NCBI GenBank assembly: GCA_040218415.1
Contig: JAVJRN010000049.1
Coordinates: 310,001 to 374,000, forward strand
Length of the DNA: 64,000 nt
Origin: JAVJRN01 sp040218415
Lineage (GTDB): Bacteria > Bacteroidota > Bacteroidia > Cytophagales > Cyclobacteriaceae
Reading direction: 5' to 3'
In this document: piece by piece, positions 25,285-34,002 of the stretch
How the letters are laid out: each line of letters opens with the position of its first letter
Numbering within the stretch: position 1 is the stretch's first letter
Translations under genes and position numbers: made by a program
Notes under the pieces: model-generated
Database searches by the model: none
Told to the model about the DNA's origin: nothing
What the model saw: the letters and a program-made list of their open reading frames with translations, nothing else

Positions 25285-25959
25285 TCAGTAAAATACTGCC
25301 ATTTCCTCTAAATTTTTTCGCGAAAGCTCCGGAACCAAAGCATCTGCCTTGGGATAACCCACAGGAAGAAGTAAAAATGCTCGCTCATTTTCTGGTCGCC
25401 CCAGAAGTTTGGTGAGAAAGTTCATAGGAGAAGGAGTGTGCGTGAGCGTAGCTAACCCAGCATTGTGTATTGCTGTAATAAGCATACCACAGGCAATACC
25501 TACTGATTCGTTGACATAGTAATTGTTTGCTTTCTCATTTTCATCCATTTCATATACACGCTTACAAACAACGATGAGCCATGGAGATTCTTCTAGAAAA
25601 GGCTTTTCCCAATTGGTCGCCATAGGTTTCAAATCGTTGAGCCACCTTTCACTCATTCGGCCATTATAGCTTTCATATTCTTCTTTTTCTGCGGCTTCAC
25701 GTATTTTTTTCTTCAATACAGGATCAGCGATTGCACAAAAAGTCCAAGGTTGCTTGTGTGCTCCGCTTGGTGCAGTTGCAGCTGTTTTAATGACGTTTTC
25801 AATAATCTCCTTTGGTACACTTTTTTGATCGATTTCTCTTACCGATCGTCGCTTATCCATGTATTCGTAAAATTCTTTGGATCGGGAGATCATTTCTCGC
25901 TCGGGATATTGCTGCCCCGTATATTTTATATGATAGTATCCATTGACTTCTTTTTTCAT
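25285..25959 (-). CDS. Nitroreductase family protein
   Basis: 224-aa FMN-dependent oxidoreductase of the nitroreductase superfamily. FMN-binding RRSVREI (38-44), the SGxxKQPW motif in PSGAHKQPWTF (about 65-75), a second phosphate-contacting segment, and LPVGYPKADALVPE near the C-terminus. The 'KEFYEYMDKRRSVR' start and C-terminal LPVGYP resemble the iodotyrosine-deiodinase-like subgroup. Substrate unknown. PNP lies 21 bases upstream on the same strand and may be co-transcribed. Confidence 0.88.
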   Translation of the reverse strand: MKKEVNGYYHIKYTGQQYPEREMISRSKEFYEYMDKRRSVREIDQKSVPKEIIENVIKTAATAPSGAHKQPWTFCAIADPVLKKKIREAAEKEEYESYNGRMSERWLNDLKPMATNWEKPFLEESPWLIVVCKRVYEMDENEKANNYYVNESVGIACGMLITAIHNAGLATLTHTPSPMNFLTKLLGRPENERAFLLLPVGYPKADALVPELSRKNLEEMAVFY

Positions 25960-25980
25960 GATGGGCGTAGGCTTGTATGT

Positions 25981-26793
25981 TTACAATTCTGCAATTAATT
26001 CGGTAAAAAGGATGATAAGATCTTTTTCAGCTTCTTTTGCCGTTGCGAGGATATCCTCAATGTTGATTGGTTCGAGATGGTCAGGATCACAATTATCCGT
26101 CAATACAGAAATGGCACAAACAGGTAAGGACATTTGATTCGCTGCTATGACTTCTGGAACCGTGGACATGCCCACCACGTCGGCACCAATACTTCTTAGG
26201 AATCGATATTCAGCTTTAGTTTCCAAGCTAGGACCAGTTACAGCTACATATACTCCTCTGTTAAGGACGATACTATGCTCGCTGGCTAATCTGGCTAGTC
26301 TTTCATTGATATCAGCAGCATAGGGGGCGCTCATGTCGGTAAATATCGGTCCGTATTGACTTGCTTCTTGCCCTCTGAGTGGGTTATCGGGTTGCAAATT
26401 GATATGATCGTCGATAAGCATTAGCTCACCCTTGTTCCAGTCAAGATTCATATTACCCGCTGCATTGGAAACTAACAAGCTTGAGATACCCATTTCTTTC
26501 ATTACTCTGACTGGGAAAACCACTTCAGACATGGAGTAACCTTCATAATAATGAAAGCGACCTTGCATTGCGATAATCTTTTTGCCAGATAAATTACCGT
26601 AAATCAATCTACCCTTATGAAACTCAACTGTTGCTAGCGGGAAATAGGGGATTTCCTCATAGGTAATGCTGTATTCTATTTCAATGTGATCCACAAGTGC
26701 ACCGAGTCCAGTGCCGAGGATAATGCCTATTTCAGGTTTATCCATTCCGTGTTTTACCAGAAACTCAACCGTGTCTTTCACTTTATTTACCAT
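25981..26793 (-). CDS. Purine nucleoside phosphorylase (class I, trimeric type)
   Basis: Phosphorolysis of inosine and guanosine for purine salvage. 270 aa. Landmarks: IGIILGTGLGALVD (phosphate binding), KKIIAMQGRFHYYEGY, LLVSNAAGNMN, DDHINLQPDNPLRG, and the purine-binding GMSTVPEVIAA. Length and motifs fit the trimeric PNP family, not the hexameric DeoD. Its start overlaps the stop of the FG-GAP lipoprotein gene by seven bases, so it is translated from that message, an unusual pairing. Confidence 0.94.
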   Translation of the reverse strand: MVNKVKDTVEFLVKHGMDKPEIGIILGTGLGALVDHIEIEYSITYEEIPYFPLATVEFHKGRLIYGNLSGKKIIAMQGRFHYYEGYSMSEVVFPVRVMKEMGISSLLVSNAAGNMNLDWNKGELMLIDDHINLQPDNPLRGQEASQYGPIFTDMSAPYAADINERLARLASEHSIVLNRGVYVAVTGPSLETKAEYRFLRSIGADVVGMSTVPEVIAANQMSLPVCAISVLTDNCDPDHLEPINIEDILATAKEAEKDLIILFTELIAEL

Positions 26794-29700
26794 GTGATAT
26801 TGTATAATTTAAGAGGGCCATTATTTTCAGCTAACAAAATTACCTTTTCATCGCTATTATGCAGGGCAATTTTTTTAATTGCTTTGCCTTGAAGCAGATT
26901 AACCGCCGAATTATCGAACCAATTTTCTTTATCGCGAATAATTAGTCCCAAGCTTAGTGCAACCATAGGACCTTGCTCCACTTCTGTGTATTCCATTCCT
27001 GCACCGAAAATAAGGTCTTTGAGGCCATCATCATTAACATCTAAATATTCGAAATCATTGATGGGGCTTAGCTGAGCAGTGGCATCAAATGGTGTGAAAC
27101 CAAACTGATTTTTTTCATTTAAGCTAAATACGCCCGATCTCAGCTCTCGGACATATTGTTTTTCCGATTTCGCTACTTTTTCTACGCCAAATAAGTCTTC
27201 AATGGAGGCGAGGGCGTAGGACTCATTGTTTAGAAAGTTCTTTTTTAAACTTGGCAAAATACCCGTAATAACTTCCTTACGAGCCAGTGGCCATTCCTTG
27301 CCATTGATGTATTGAGTAATGACGCTCTCCACGTATTCATTGCCATCAAAATCGAGCGAGTAACTCGTAAGAGGCGCACTTTCAGAAACGGCATAAGGTG
27401 AGTTAAGGCCGTAATTCCCTACTGCAAAGGAAATACCTTCTTCTTGATCAAGAATAAAAACACTCTGCCATAGTCCTTCCGTTTGGTCAAGGCCATAGGT
27501 ACTCGTCTCGTTTTCGAATGTTCCATTTCCTTTGTTCATTAGAACAGTCACAGGCATCCATTCTCCGACAACAATCAGGTCTTGTAGCTCGTCTCCATTG
27601 ACATCAATGAATGTAGCATCTTTGACATTGCCCAATTTCACAGAATCAAGAATAGTTAGTTTGCCATTTTTATTGTGCAGGAAATAGGAGTAAGGAGATA
27701 ATGGGTAACCTCCGGGAAGATGGCTGCTTCCGATAAATAGATCGGTGTAACTATCATTATTGAAATCAGCCGACGAGACAACCGCGCCTGGATATCGTGT
27801 ATCTATTTGGTCGGTAAGTAGGTACTTTTCATCATTATCGAGTTTATATATTCGGTCGTAATATTTTGAGTTTTGCCCTTTATATTGTGAGCCACCGCTT
27901 ACCACATAAAGTTCGTTGATACCATCGTTATCTATATCGAAAAATAGCCCATCGATATCTTCATAGTCTTTGCTATCTAATAATTGCTGTTTGCCTTCTT
28001 GAGCATATATTTCAGAAAATTGCCCAAAAGCACCACCTAAGAAAAAAGTCCCTTTTTGATCTTGAGCCAATGCAGGTCCTTCTTTTGAATTTGTATTGAT
28101 AAGTAGCGGTTGCCTTTTAAAATCGTCAAATTGATTTTCTTGATGAATGAAGGTGAATCGCTTATTCTCATTGTTCACCCTAATACTTACACTACTTTCT
28201 TCTTTCACTTTGTATTCATTTTGCTTGTTGTAATTTATGGTTAGCTCCTTAGTCCAAGATTTATTTTTCTCTAATTGGACAAGACCATCTGGCCAATATA
28301 TGATACAGCTATCCACCGTATTTTCATCTTTCAGCCCGAAATGTAATGTCTGATTCGGGCTTGACAAAAAGCCTCTATTTGCGGTGACTAGTTGTACCGT
28401 TTCCTGATTATTTGTAAATACTTTCACCTTAGCGCCTAGTCCTTTATTATTCTTCTGAGGCCCGTTTAAATTAATTTTTAAATAATTGTTTTGGCTATTT
28501 GTGTTTTCATAAATCTGGGCGGGTTGTCCTTGGTTGTTTATGATCAAGTCTTGATCTCCATCATTATCCAGATCTGTGAATACCGCTCCTTGGCTAAAAG
28601 TTTTTTCTTCTAAGCCAAGCATAGCCGCCTTATTTTCGAATAGTAAATTTCCAGTATTCAGGTACATATGATTGGCGACTGGAGTGGTTGGAATCATTTC
28701 GAGCCATTTTAAAGCTGTTTTGTTTGTCCACGCCTTAATCCCCTTTTTTTGTGCCTTTTGCAACGAGTCAGTTCGAAAGTCAATAAAATCTTTGTCTCCC
28801 ATATCACGTGTGATTCCGTTGGTAATAAGCAAATCCATATTTCCATCAAGATTAACGTCAGAGAAAATAGGAGACCAGCTCCAATCTGATTTTTCTACAC
28901 CGGCCATTTGCCCCATTTCTGAGTAGCGGCCGTTTTTATTGGCAAGAAAAAGACTGTTTCTCATTAATTGCTTTCCATAACCATTTTCAACAAGCCTTTC
29001 GTAGCGATTGATTTTCATGTTGGTATCAAATACTTTTTGTCTAAGATTGCTTTCGGCCAGCATATCTGTAACGATCAAGTCTAACATCCCATCATTATTA
29101 ATATCTGCCATATCACAGCCCATACTGTTTTGACTCATGTGGCTGAAATATTTGCCCATTGATTCAGTGAAAGTTTTGTCTCCATTATTGATATAAAGTA
29201 GGTCAGGTTCAATGAAATCGTTGGCCACATAGATGTCGGTAAGCCCGTCATTGTTAAAGTCATTGGCGATTCCGCTCAAGCCAAATCCAACAAAGTCTAC
29301 AGCCGCTTTTTGCGAAATATTGACGAATTTGCCGTTTACGTTTTCGAAAAGAATATTGCCAGTTTGATTATTTTGAGTTTCTCTTGATCGATTAGACTTG
29401 ATATCGGTGGATTTTTCAAAGCTTTCAGGATGATTAATGAGGTAAACGTCCAAATCGTTATCTTGATCAATATCTAGAAATAGTGCCTGTGTGCTATAAG
29501 ATTCGTCCACTAGTCCCAATTCCACCCCTTTTTCAGAAAATGTCATGTCCTTATTGTTGATATAGACCAAGTTGCGCCGGAGTTTTGGATCTGGGAATAC
29601 ATCTCGGCATAAGTATATATCTAACCAACCGTCACCATTGATGTCGACCATCGTCACGCCTGTTTTATAGCCTGTAGCTGCACTCGTTTTTGACTGGTTT

Positions 29701-30020
29701 GTAATATCCTTGAATTTCATATTTCCTTCATTCAAAAAGAGCTTGTTCGGCCCAACATTTGAAATCATATATATGTCTACAAGGCCATCATTATTGATAT
29801 CACCAGTAGCTAATCCCGCGCCGTTGTAAATGTATAGCCATGTAAAAAGGTTGAAATTTTCGTTTTCGGCTAAAATATTGGTGAAATTAAATCCCGAGAA
29901 AGTAGGAGCTATTTTTTGAAAGAGAGGTGTTTCCGACTGAGCTTCTTTTTCATCAACTTGTGAACATCCTACAATATTGATAATTATTAAAAGAAGTATT
30001 GACCTAAGGATGACTGGCAT
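26787..30020 (-). CDS. Large FG-GAP / VCBS-repeat lipoprotein with ASPIC/UnbV domain
   Basis: 1077 aa. Signal MPVILRSILLLIIINIVGC with lipobox Cys19 predicts a lipoprotein, likely outer-membrane and possibly surface-exposed. The body holds at least 11 Ca-binding-type repeats of the form D-x-N-x-D-G-x-x-D (for example DINNDGLVDIYM, DFNNDGLTDIYV, DLDNDGDQDLII, DFNNDSYTDLFI, DVNDDGLKDLIF), fitting two beta propellers separated by an ASPIC/UnbV domain (about 520-590: GLGAKVKVFTNN, LHFGLKD, IIYWPDG). Such proteins accompany Bacteroidota glycan or toxin-complex systems; no SusC/SusD lies adjacent. It overlaps PNP by seven bases. Confidence 0.92.
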   Translation of the reverse strand: MPVILRSILLLIIINIVGCSQVDEKEAQSETPLFQKIAPTFSGFNFTNILAENENFNLFTWLYIYNGAGLATGDINNDGLVDIYMISNVGPNKLFLNEGNMKFKDITNQSKTSAATGYKTGVTMVDINGDGWLDIYLCRDVFPDPKLRRNLVYINNKDMTFSEKGVELGLVDESYSTQALFLDIDQDNDLDVYLINHPESFEKSTDIKSNRSRETQNNQTGNILFENVNGKFVNISQKAAVDFVGFGLSGIANDFNNDGLTDIYVANDFIEPDLLYINNGDKTFTESMGKYFSHMSQNSMGCDMADINNDGMLDLIVTDMLAESNLRQKVFDTNMKINRYERLVENGYGKQLMRNSLFLANKNGRYSEMGQMAGVEKSDWSWSPIFSDVNLDGNMDLLITNGITRDMGDKDFIDFRTDSLQKAQKKGIKAWTNKTALKWLEMIPTTPVANHMYLNTGNLLFENKAAMLGLEEKTFSQGAVFTDLDNDGDQDLIINNQGQPAQIYENTNSQNNYLKINLNGPQKNNKGLGAKVKVFTNNQETVQLVTANRGFLSSPNQTLHFGLKDENTVDSCIIYWPDGLVQLEKNKSWTKELTINYNKQNEYKVKEESSVSIRVNNENKRFTFIHQENQFDDFKRQPLLINTNSKEGPALAQDQKGTFFLGGAFGQFSEIYAQEGKQQLLDSKDYEDIDGLFFDIDNDGINELYVVSGGSQYKGQNSKYYDRIYKLDNDEKYLLTDQIDTRYPGAVVSSADFNNDSYTDLFIGSSHLPGGYPLSPYSYFLHNKNGKLTILDSVKLGNVKDATFIDVNGDELQDLIVVGEWMPVTVLMNKGNGTFENETSTYGLDQTEGLWQSVFILDQEEGISFAVGNYGLNSPYAVSESAPLTSYSLDFDGNEYVESVITQYINGKEWPLARKEVITGILPSLKKNFLNNESYALASIEDLFGVEKVAKSEKQYVRELRSGVFSLNEKNQFGFTPFDATAQLSPINDFEYLDVNDDGLKDLIFGAGMEYTEVEQGPMVALSLGLIIRDKENWFDNSAVNLLQGKAIKKIALHNSDEKVILLAENNGPLKLYNITW

Positions 30021-30374
30021 AAAATGTAATAAGCGAAAGCTTGAAATTTAGTCTTGAATATAACAAAGAGTAAATTACCAATTACTTTAAACTTAAAATC
30101 TGAGTTAAAAAATGAAACATCTTTTTCCAGCGCTTTTTTCCTAATCTTTCATCAAGCTTCGGCTCAGGATCCTTTGACTACCTCGTCATTTGAGCTTTTA
30201 GGGAATCTTTGGGAAAATTCACATGGAAGTTCTTACTTTAAATTTCCAAAGCGTTAAAGTTGCTCAGAATTTAGATTGAACAATAATTTTACTTGTTCTG
30301 ATGGTTATTAAGGCAATTATTTAAGCGATTATCCCATAGACTAAAGGCAAAGCTTCCAATATTGGAGGCTTTTT
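30021..30374. other. Intergenic region of 354 bases with a possible gene remnant and a terminator
   Basis: Lies between two minus-strand genes (FG-GAP lipoprotein start and aminotransferase end). It holds a possible frameshifted plus-strand gene (30112-30257) and a strong hairpin with a plus-strand T-run (30350-30377). Otherwise AT-rich with nothing recognised. The promoter for the FG-GAP gene should be just right of 30020, but no perfect -7 box was seen. Confidence 0.5.
30112..30257 (+). pseudogene. Possible small secreted protein gene broken by a one-base shift
   Basis: ATG at 30112 gives MKHLFPALFS and then a stop (TAA at 30142). Adding one T to the six-T run at 30134-30139 would join it to an open frame to 30257 and give MKHLFPALFFLIFHQASAQ, a convincing signal peptide with an ASAQ cleavage site, followed by about 29 residues (LLGNLWENSHGSSYF near the end). 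Even so the product would be only 48 aa, so it may be a truncated remnant. A plus-strand terminator lies about 90 bases further on. Could also be a sequencing error, slippage-controlled gene or coincidence. Confidence 0.35.
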
Positions 30375-30377
30375 TTA
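30350..30377. terminator. Hairpin with T-run at the end of the aminotransferase gene
   Basis: AGCTTCCAAT (30351-30360) pairs with ATTGGAGGCT (30361-30370) with one G-U pair, then TTTTTT on the plus strand. The minus strand has TTTGCCTTT after the stem, so it may act in both directions, ending the aminotransferase message and any plus-strand transcript from the remnant at 30112. Confidence 0.7.
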
Positions 30378-31562
30378 TACGACATCATCGATTGCTTGAA
30401 GAATTATTTTACATGATTCCTGTATTTCATCATTTGTAATAATTAAAGGAGGAGCAATACGCATGGAATTATCACAGAATAGAAACCAATCCGTAATAAT
30501 ACCCAATTCAATGGCGCGATCAATAATTGGCTTTAAAACATCAAATGAGCGAAACTCAACCGCCATCATAAATCCCATGCTTCTGACCTCTATAATTGCT
30601 TTATGCTTCAAAAGCGTTTTAAAGAGCCTAACTTTTTGCTCAACTTCTTCAATCAGATGTTCTTCTAATAGCACATCAATTGTCGCAATAGACGCCACTG
30701 CGCTTACAGGGTGACCACCAAAAGTGGTAATATGTCCTAAAATTGGATTTTCCTTAAATCCTGACATGATGTGGCCAGCACTTATAAAAGCCCCGATGGG
30801 CATTCCGCCACCCATGCCTTTGGCACAGACCAAGATATCTGGTTGGATATCATAGTGTTCAAAAGCCCAAAATTTACCTGTTCTACCAAAGCCGGCTTGA
30901 ATTTCATCAAGAATGAGCAGGGTACCTGTTTCGGTGCATTTTTGTCTGAGCGCTTTGAAATACTCTTTAGATGCTACACGCACACCAGCCTCACCTTGAA
31001 CAGTTTCCATCAATACGCCTGCTATGTCATGCGTGATTAAAGACAAATCCTCAAAATGACCGAATCGAAAATGTTCGTGTCCAGGAACGAGTGGGCGATA
31101 GGCTTGTTTGAATATTTCGTTACCACCAGCCGATAATGCACCATGAGAACTACCGTGGTAAGCATCGACGCACGACAAAAACTTTGGCCTTCTCGTATGT
31201 CTTTTTGCCAATTTAAGTGCTCCTTCAATGGCCTCACTTCCTGAGTTAACCAGGTAGACTGTATCTAAAGGTTCAGGTAGCGTTTTTGTGAGTTTTTCCG
31301 CGAGTATTACCTGTGGCGTTTGCACATACTCACCATAAACCATAAGGTGTAAGTATTTGTCCACTTGATCTTTGATGGCTTTGACAATTTTGGGATGCCT
31401 GTGACCAACGTTACTCACACCAATGCCTGAAATTAAGTCAATATATTTTTTACCCTCCGAGCTATACATGTATATCCCTTCTGCTTTTTCTATTTCTATT
31501 AAAAGTGGGAAGTCAGTAGTTTGTGCCAAGTGGCTTAGAAACAATTGTCTATTTGTAAGCAT
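30375..31562 (-). CDS. Class III PLP aminotransferase
   Basis: 395-aa member of the acetylornithine / 4-aminobutyrate aminotransferase family. Features: GIGVSNVGHRHP (47-58), NSGSEAIEGALKLAK (106-120), AYHGSSHGALS (134-144), Asp219 in LILDEIQAGFGRTG, and PLP Lys248 in CAKGMGGGMPIGAF. No arginine-biosynthesis genes are nearby, so substrate assignment to acetylornithine, GABA or lysine is uncertain. The stop codon lies inside the hairpin region at its 3' end. Confidence 0.9.
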   Translation of the reverse strand: MLTNRQLFLSHLAQTTDFPLLIEIEKAEGIYMYSSEGKKYIDLISGIGVSNVGHRHPKIVKAIKDQVDKYLHLMVYGEYVQTPQVILAEKLTKTLPEPLDTVYLVNSGSEAIEGALKLAKRHTRRPKFLSCVDAYHGSSHGALSAGGNEIFKQAYRPLVPGHEHFRFGHFEDLSLITHDIAGVLMETVQGEAGVRVASKEYFKALRQKCTETGTLLILDEIQAGFGRTGKFWAFEHYDIQPDILVCAKGMGGGMPIGAFISAGHIMSGFKENPILGHITTFGGHPVSAVASIATIDVLLEEHLIEEVEQKVRLFKTLLKHKAIIEVRSMGFMMAVEFRSFDVLKPIIDRAIELGIITDWFLFCDNSMRIAPPLIITNDEIQESCKIILQAIDDVV

Positions 31563-31686
31563 TGTGTAAAGTTAAATCTTAAGAATTACTCGAGCCTCAG
31601 CCTTATGGTTTTTTGAAATTTTCATTTTTGGTTCTTTAGGCCAAAATGGACATGAGCAATGTATTGTATATACAACCTCAGGAATA

Positions 31687-31782
31687 GTGCTTTCAAGAAA
31701 TTTCATACTTGAAAATATGGAAACGTATTTAGAAAAACATGTGTTCGAATCCCAATATTTAGCTGAAATAGAAGAGCATTAA
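31687..31782 (+). CDS. Doubtful short open frame, possibly a gene fragment
   Basis: A frame with no stop from about 31574 to TAA at 31780 reads like protein: NGHEQCIVYTTSGIV, then LSRNFILENMETYLEKH and FESQYLAEIEEH. There is no ATG until 31717, only a GTG at 31687, so it could start there (31 aa) or be the 3' end of a decayed gene. A strong hairpin terminator follows two bases after the stop codon, which supports past or present expression on the plus strand. Family not recognised. Confidence 0.3.
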   Translation: MLSRNFILENMETYLEKHVFESQYLAEIEEH

Positions 31783-31785
31783 TCA

Positions 31786-31819
31786 AAAAAAAGGGTGAAA
31801 CATGTGTTTCACCCTTTTT
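31786..31819. terminator. Bidirectional intrinsic terminator before the transketolase genes
   Basis: AAAAAGGGTGAAACA pairs perfectly with TGTTTCACCCTTTTT (about 31786-31819), flanked by A and T runs, so it works on both strands. On the minus strand it ends the transketolase operon. Confidence 0.9.
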
Positions 31820-31836
31820 GTAAAATCAAGGATTGA

Positions 31837-32793
31837 TTACTTCCGACTAACCGCTTTTTTCGCAGCGTCTACTATGTTTTGTGTACCTAGACCGTATTTG
31901 TCTAACAACTTTTCTGGATCACCACTTTCTCCAAAGGAATCATTAACAGCGACCATTTCAAGTGGATACAATTTATTTCTCACCAATGTACCAGCTATGC
32001 TTTCACCGAGACCGCCTGCCATTTGATGTTCTTCGGCCGATACACAACAGCCAGTCTTGGCCAAAGATTCGAGTATGGCAGCTTCATCCAAAGGCTTAAT
32101 TGTATGGATATTAATTATTTCGGCATTGATGCCTTCTTTCTCTCTTAAAATCTGCTCTGCTTCAATGGCTTTCCATACCATGTGACCAGTTGCAAAAATC
32201 GTCACGTCAGCCCCTTCAACCAGTTTCAAAGCTTTGCCAATTTCAAATTTTTGATCGGGATCTGTGAATATTGGCCATTTTGGTCGACCGAATCGTAGGT
32301 ATACTGGACCTTCGTAATCCGCTATTGCAATTGTAGCGGCTTTGGTTTGATTGTAATCACATGGGTTGATAACCGTCATGTTTGGAAGCATTTTCATCAT
32401 GCCAACATCTTCTAGAATCTGATGCGTGGCACCATCTTCACCCAATGTAAGACCGGCATGCGATGCACATATTTTCACATTTTTGTGAGAATACGCTATA
32501 GATTGCCGTATTTGGTCATAAACTCGACCTGTAGAAAAGTTCGCGAATGTTCCTGTAAATGGTATTTTTCCAGATATTGTCATACCGGCGGCTATGCCCA
32601 TCATATTTGCCTCGGCAATACCAATTTGAACAAATCGATCTGGGTTTTCTTTGATAAAATCGGCCATTTTCAATGAGCCAACCAAGTCCGCACAAAGTGC
32701 TACCACGTTGGGGTTAGATCTTCCAAGTTCAGTAAGGCCATCACCGAATCCTGAACGAGTATCTTTTTTTTCTGTGAATGTATATTTTGTCAT
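31837..32793 (-). CDS. Transketolase, C-terminal subunit
   Basis: 318 aa: the pyrimidine-binding and C-terminal domains of transketolase as a separate polypeptide. The catalytic Glu of the TPP site is in VQIGIAEANMMGIAAGM, followed by FTGTFANFSTGRVYDQIRQS and CASHAGLTLGEDGATHQ (the conserved H in THQ). The C-terminal domain has VSAEEHQMAGGLGESIAG. Works with the upstream N-terminal subunit, two bases away, to transfer C2 units in the pentose phosphate pathway. An E1 or DXS subunit is excluded by motif content. Confidence 0.93.
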   Translation of the reverse strand: MTKYTFTEKKDTRSGFGDGLTELGRSNPNVVALCADLVGSLKMADFIKENPDRFVQIGIAEANMMGIAAGMTISGKIPFTGTFANFSTGRVYDQIRQSIAYSHKNVKICASHAGLTLGEDGATHQILEDVGMMKMLPNMTVINPCDYNQTKAATIAIADYEGPVYLRFGRPKWPIFTDPDQKFEIGKALKLVEGADVTIFATGHMVWKAIEAEQILREKEGINAEIINIHTIKPLDEAAILESLAKTGCCVSAEEHQMAGGLGESIAGTLVRNKLYPLEMVAVNDSFGESGDPEKLLDKYGLGTQNIVDAAKKAVSRK

Positions 32794-32795
32794 GA

Positions 32796-33644
32796 TTAAT
32801 AATCGCCTAAAGTTTCTTCTAATTGATTTAAAGCAGATGCTAGTTGTTCATCATTTGGAGCAGCACCATGCCATTTATGTGTGCCTTCCATAAAGTCAAC
32901 ACCTTTGCCCATAGAGGTGGTCATTAAATTGAGAACGGGCTTACCCTTACCGCACATAGATTTTGCTGAATCTATCGCGGCATTCAAGTTGTCCAAGTCG
33001 TTTCCATCGCATTTGATGACTGACCATCCAAATGCTTCATACTTCGCTGCTAGGTCTCCAAGTGAATTTACATCTTCTGTAGACCCATCAATTTGCTGGC
33101 CGTTATAATCAATGGTAGCGATTAAGTTATCTACTTTGTTGCTTGCCGCGAACAATGCAGCTTCCCAGACTTGTCCTTCTTGTTGTTCACCATCGCCCAT
33201 CAATACATAGACAAGACTATCATCACCGTCTAATTTTTTAGCTAGTGCTGCACCAATGGCGACCGAAAGTCCTTGACCTAACGAACCAGAAGCAATTCTT
33301 ATTCCTGGAAGGCCTTCTTCCGTAGCTGGATGTCCTTGAAGCCTACTTTCTAATTTTCTAAAAGTACTCAACTCACTAACTTCAAAAAAACCAGCTCTTG
33401 CAAGTACGCTGTACCAAACAGGGGAAATATGGCCATTGGAAAGGAAGAATAAATCTTCACCTTTTCCTTCCATAGTGAATGGGAGCGAATAGTTTAGATG
33501 ATGAAAATACATGGAGACGAAGTATTCCGTGCATCCAAGTGATCCTCCAGGATGACCAGATTGCACTGCATGTACCATGCGCACTATGTCTCGTCTTACT
33601 TGAGAACAGGTTGTTGTTAATTTATCTTTGTCGATACTACTCAT
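32796..33644 (-). CDS. Transketolase, N-terminal (TPP-binding) subunit
   Basis: 282 aa. Thiamine-diphosphate and metal-binding motif GDGEQQEGQVWEAALFAA with the following IDYNGQQIDG; also HAVQSGHPGGSLGC (substrate-side His) and LPGIRIASGSLGQGLSVAIG. The split N plus C arrangement in two genes (TAA, two bases, ATG) replaces the 660-aa single-chain enzyme and is common in Bacteroidota, archaea and some Firmicutes. Start at 33644 gives the usual short N-terminus. Confidence 0.94.
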   Translation of the reverse strand: MSSIDKDKLTTTCSQVRRDIVRMVHAVQSGHPGGSLGCTEYFVSMYFHHLNYSLPFTMEGKGEDLFFLSNGHISPVWYSVLARAGFFEVSELSTFRKLESRLQGHPATEEGLPGIRIASGSLGQGLSVAIGAALAKKLDGDDSLVYVLMGDGEQQEGQVWEAALFAASNKVDNLIATIDYNGQQIDGSTEDVNSLGDLAAKYEAFGWSVIKCDGNDLDNLNAAIDSAKSMCGKGKPVLNLMTTSMGKGVDFMEGTHKWHGAAPNDEQLASALNQLEETLGDY

Positions 33645-34002
33645 GTGTAAAAAATTAAATGATGATAATCACAAATGTGATTTAATAGCTCAGTAAAATT
33701 AATAAACTGTGCTGTTTACTTCACGCTCGTTATGAGATATTATATTCCTTTAGTTTCTAAAATTAAGATTTGTTTCATCAACAGATATTAATCGACCAGT
33801 TTGGAGAGGAAATCCAAATATCTATCCTCTATATAGTTCAAATAGCAGGTTGTAGAGATTGAATTCTTAGTCGAGCTGCCTCTAAGCTTTGGGGATTAAG
33901 GCTTAAGACAGGGGATTAATTTTATGAAAAAGAAAATGAGGTGAATTATCGCCAATTTGACTAAAACTTCACCTCATTTTTTTTAAGAAAAAATATCGTT
34001 TA
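33645..34002. other. Intergenic region of 358 bases before the transketolase operon
   Basis: Between the transketolase start and the downstream end of the Bcp gene. It contains the hairpin at 33933-33980, a short direct repeat GGGGATTAA (near 33890-33920) and nothing else I can identify. No ORF of substance, tRNA or RNA motif was found. The promoter for the transketolase operon should lie near 33650-33700 on the minus strand but no perfect -7 box is visible. Confidence 0.5.
33933..33985. terminator. Intrinsic terminator at the end of the bcp operon
   Basis: AAAATGAGGTGAA (33933-33945) pairs perfectly with TTCACCTCATTTT (33968-33980) across a 22-base loop, with T-runs on both sides. On the minus strand it follows the bcp stop codon at 34003. 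Confidence 0.75.
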
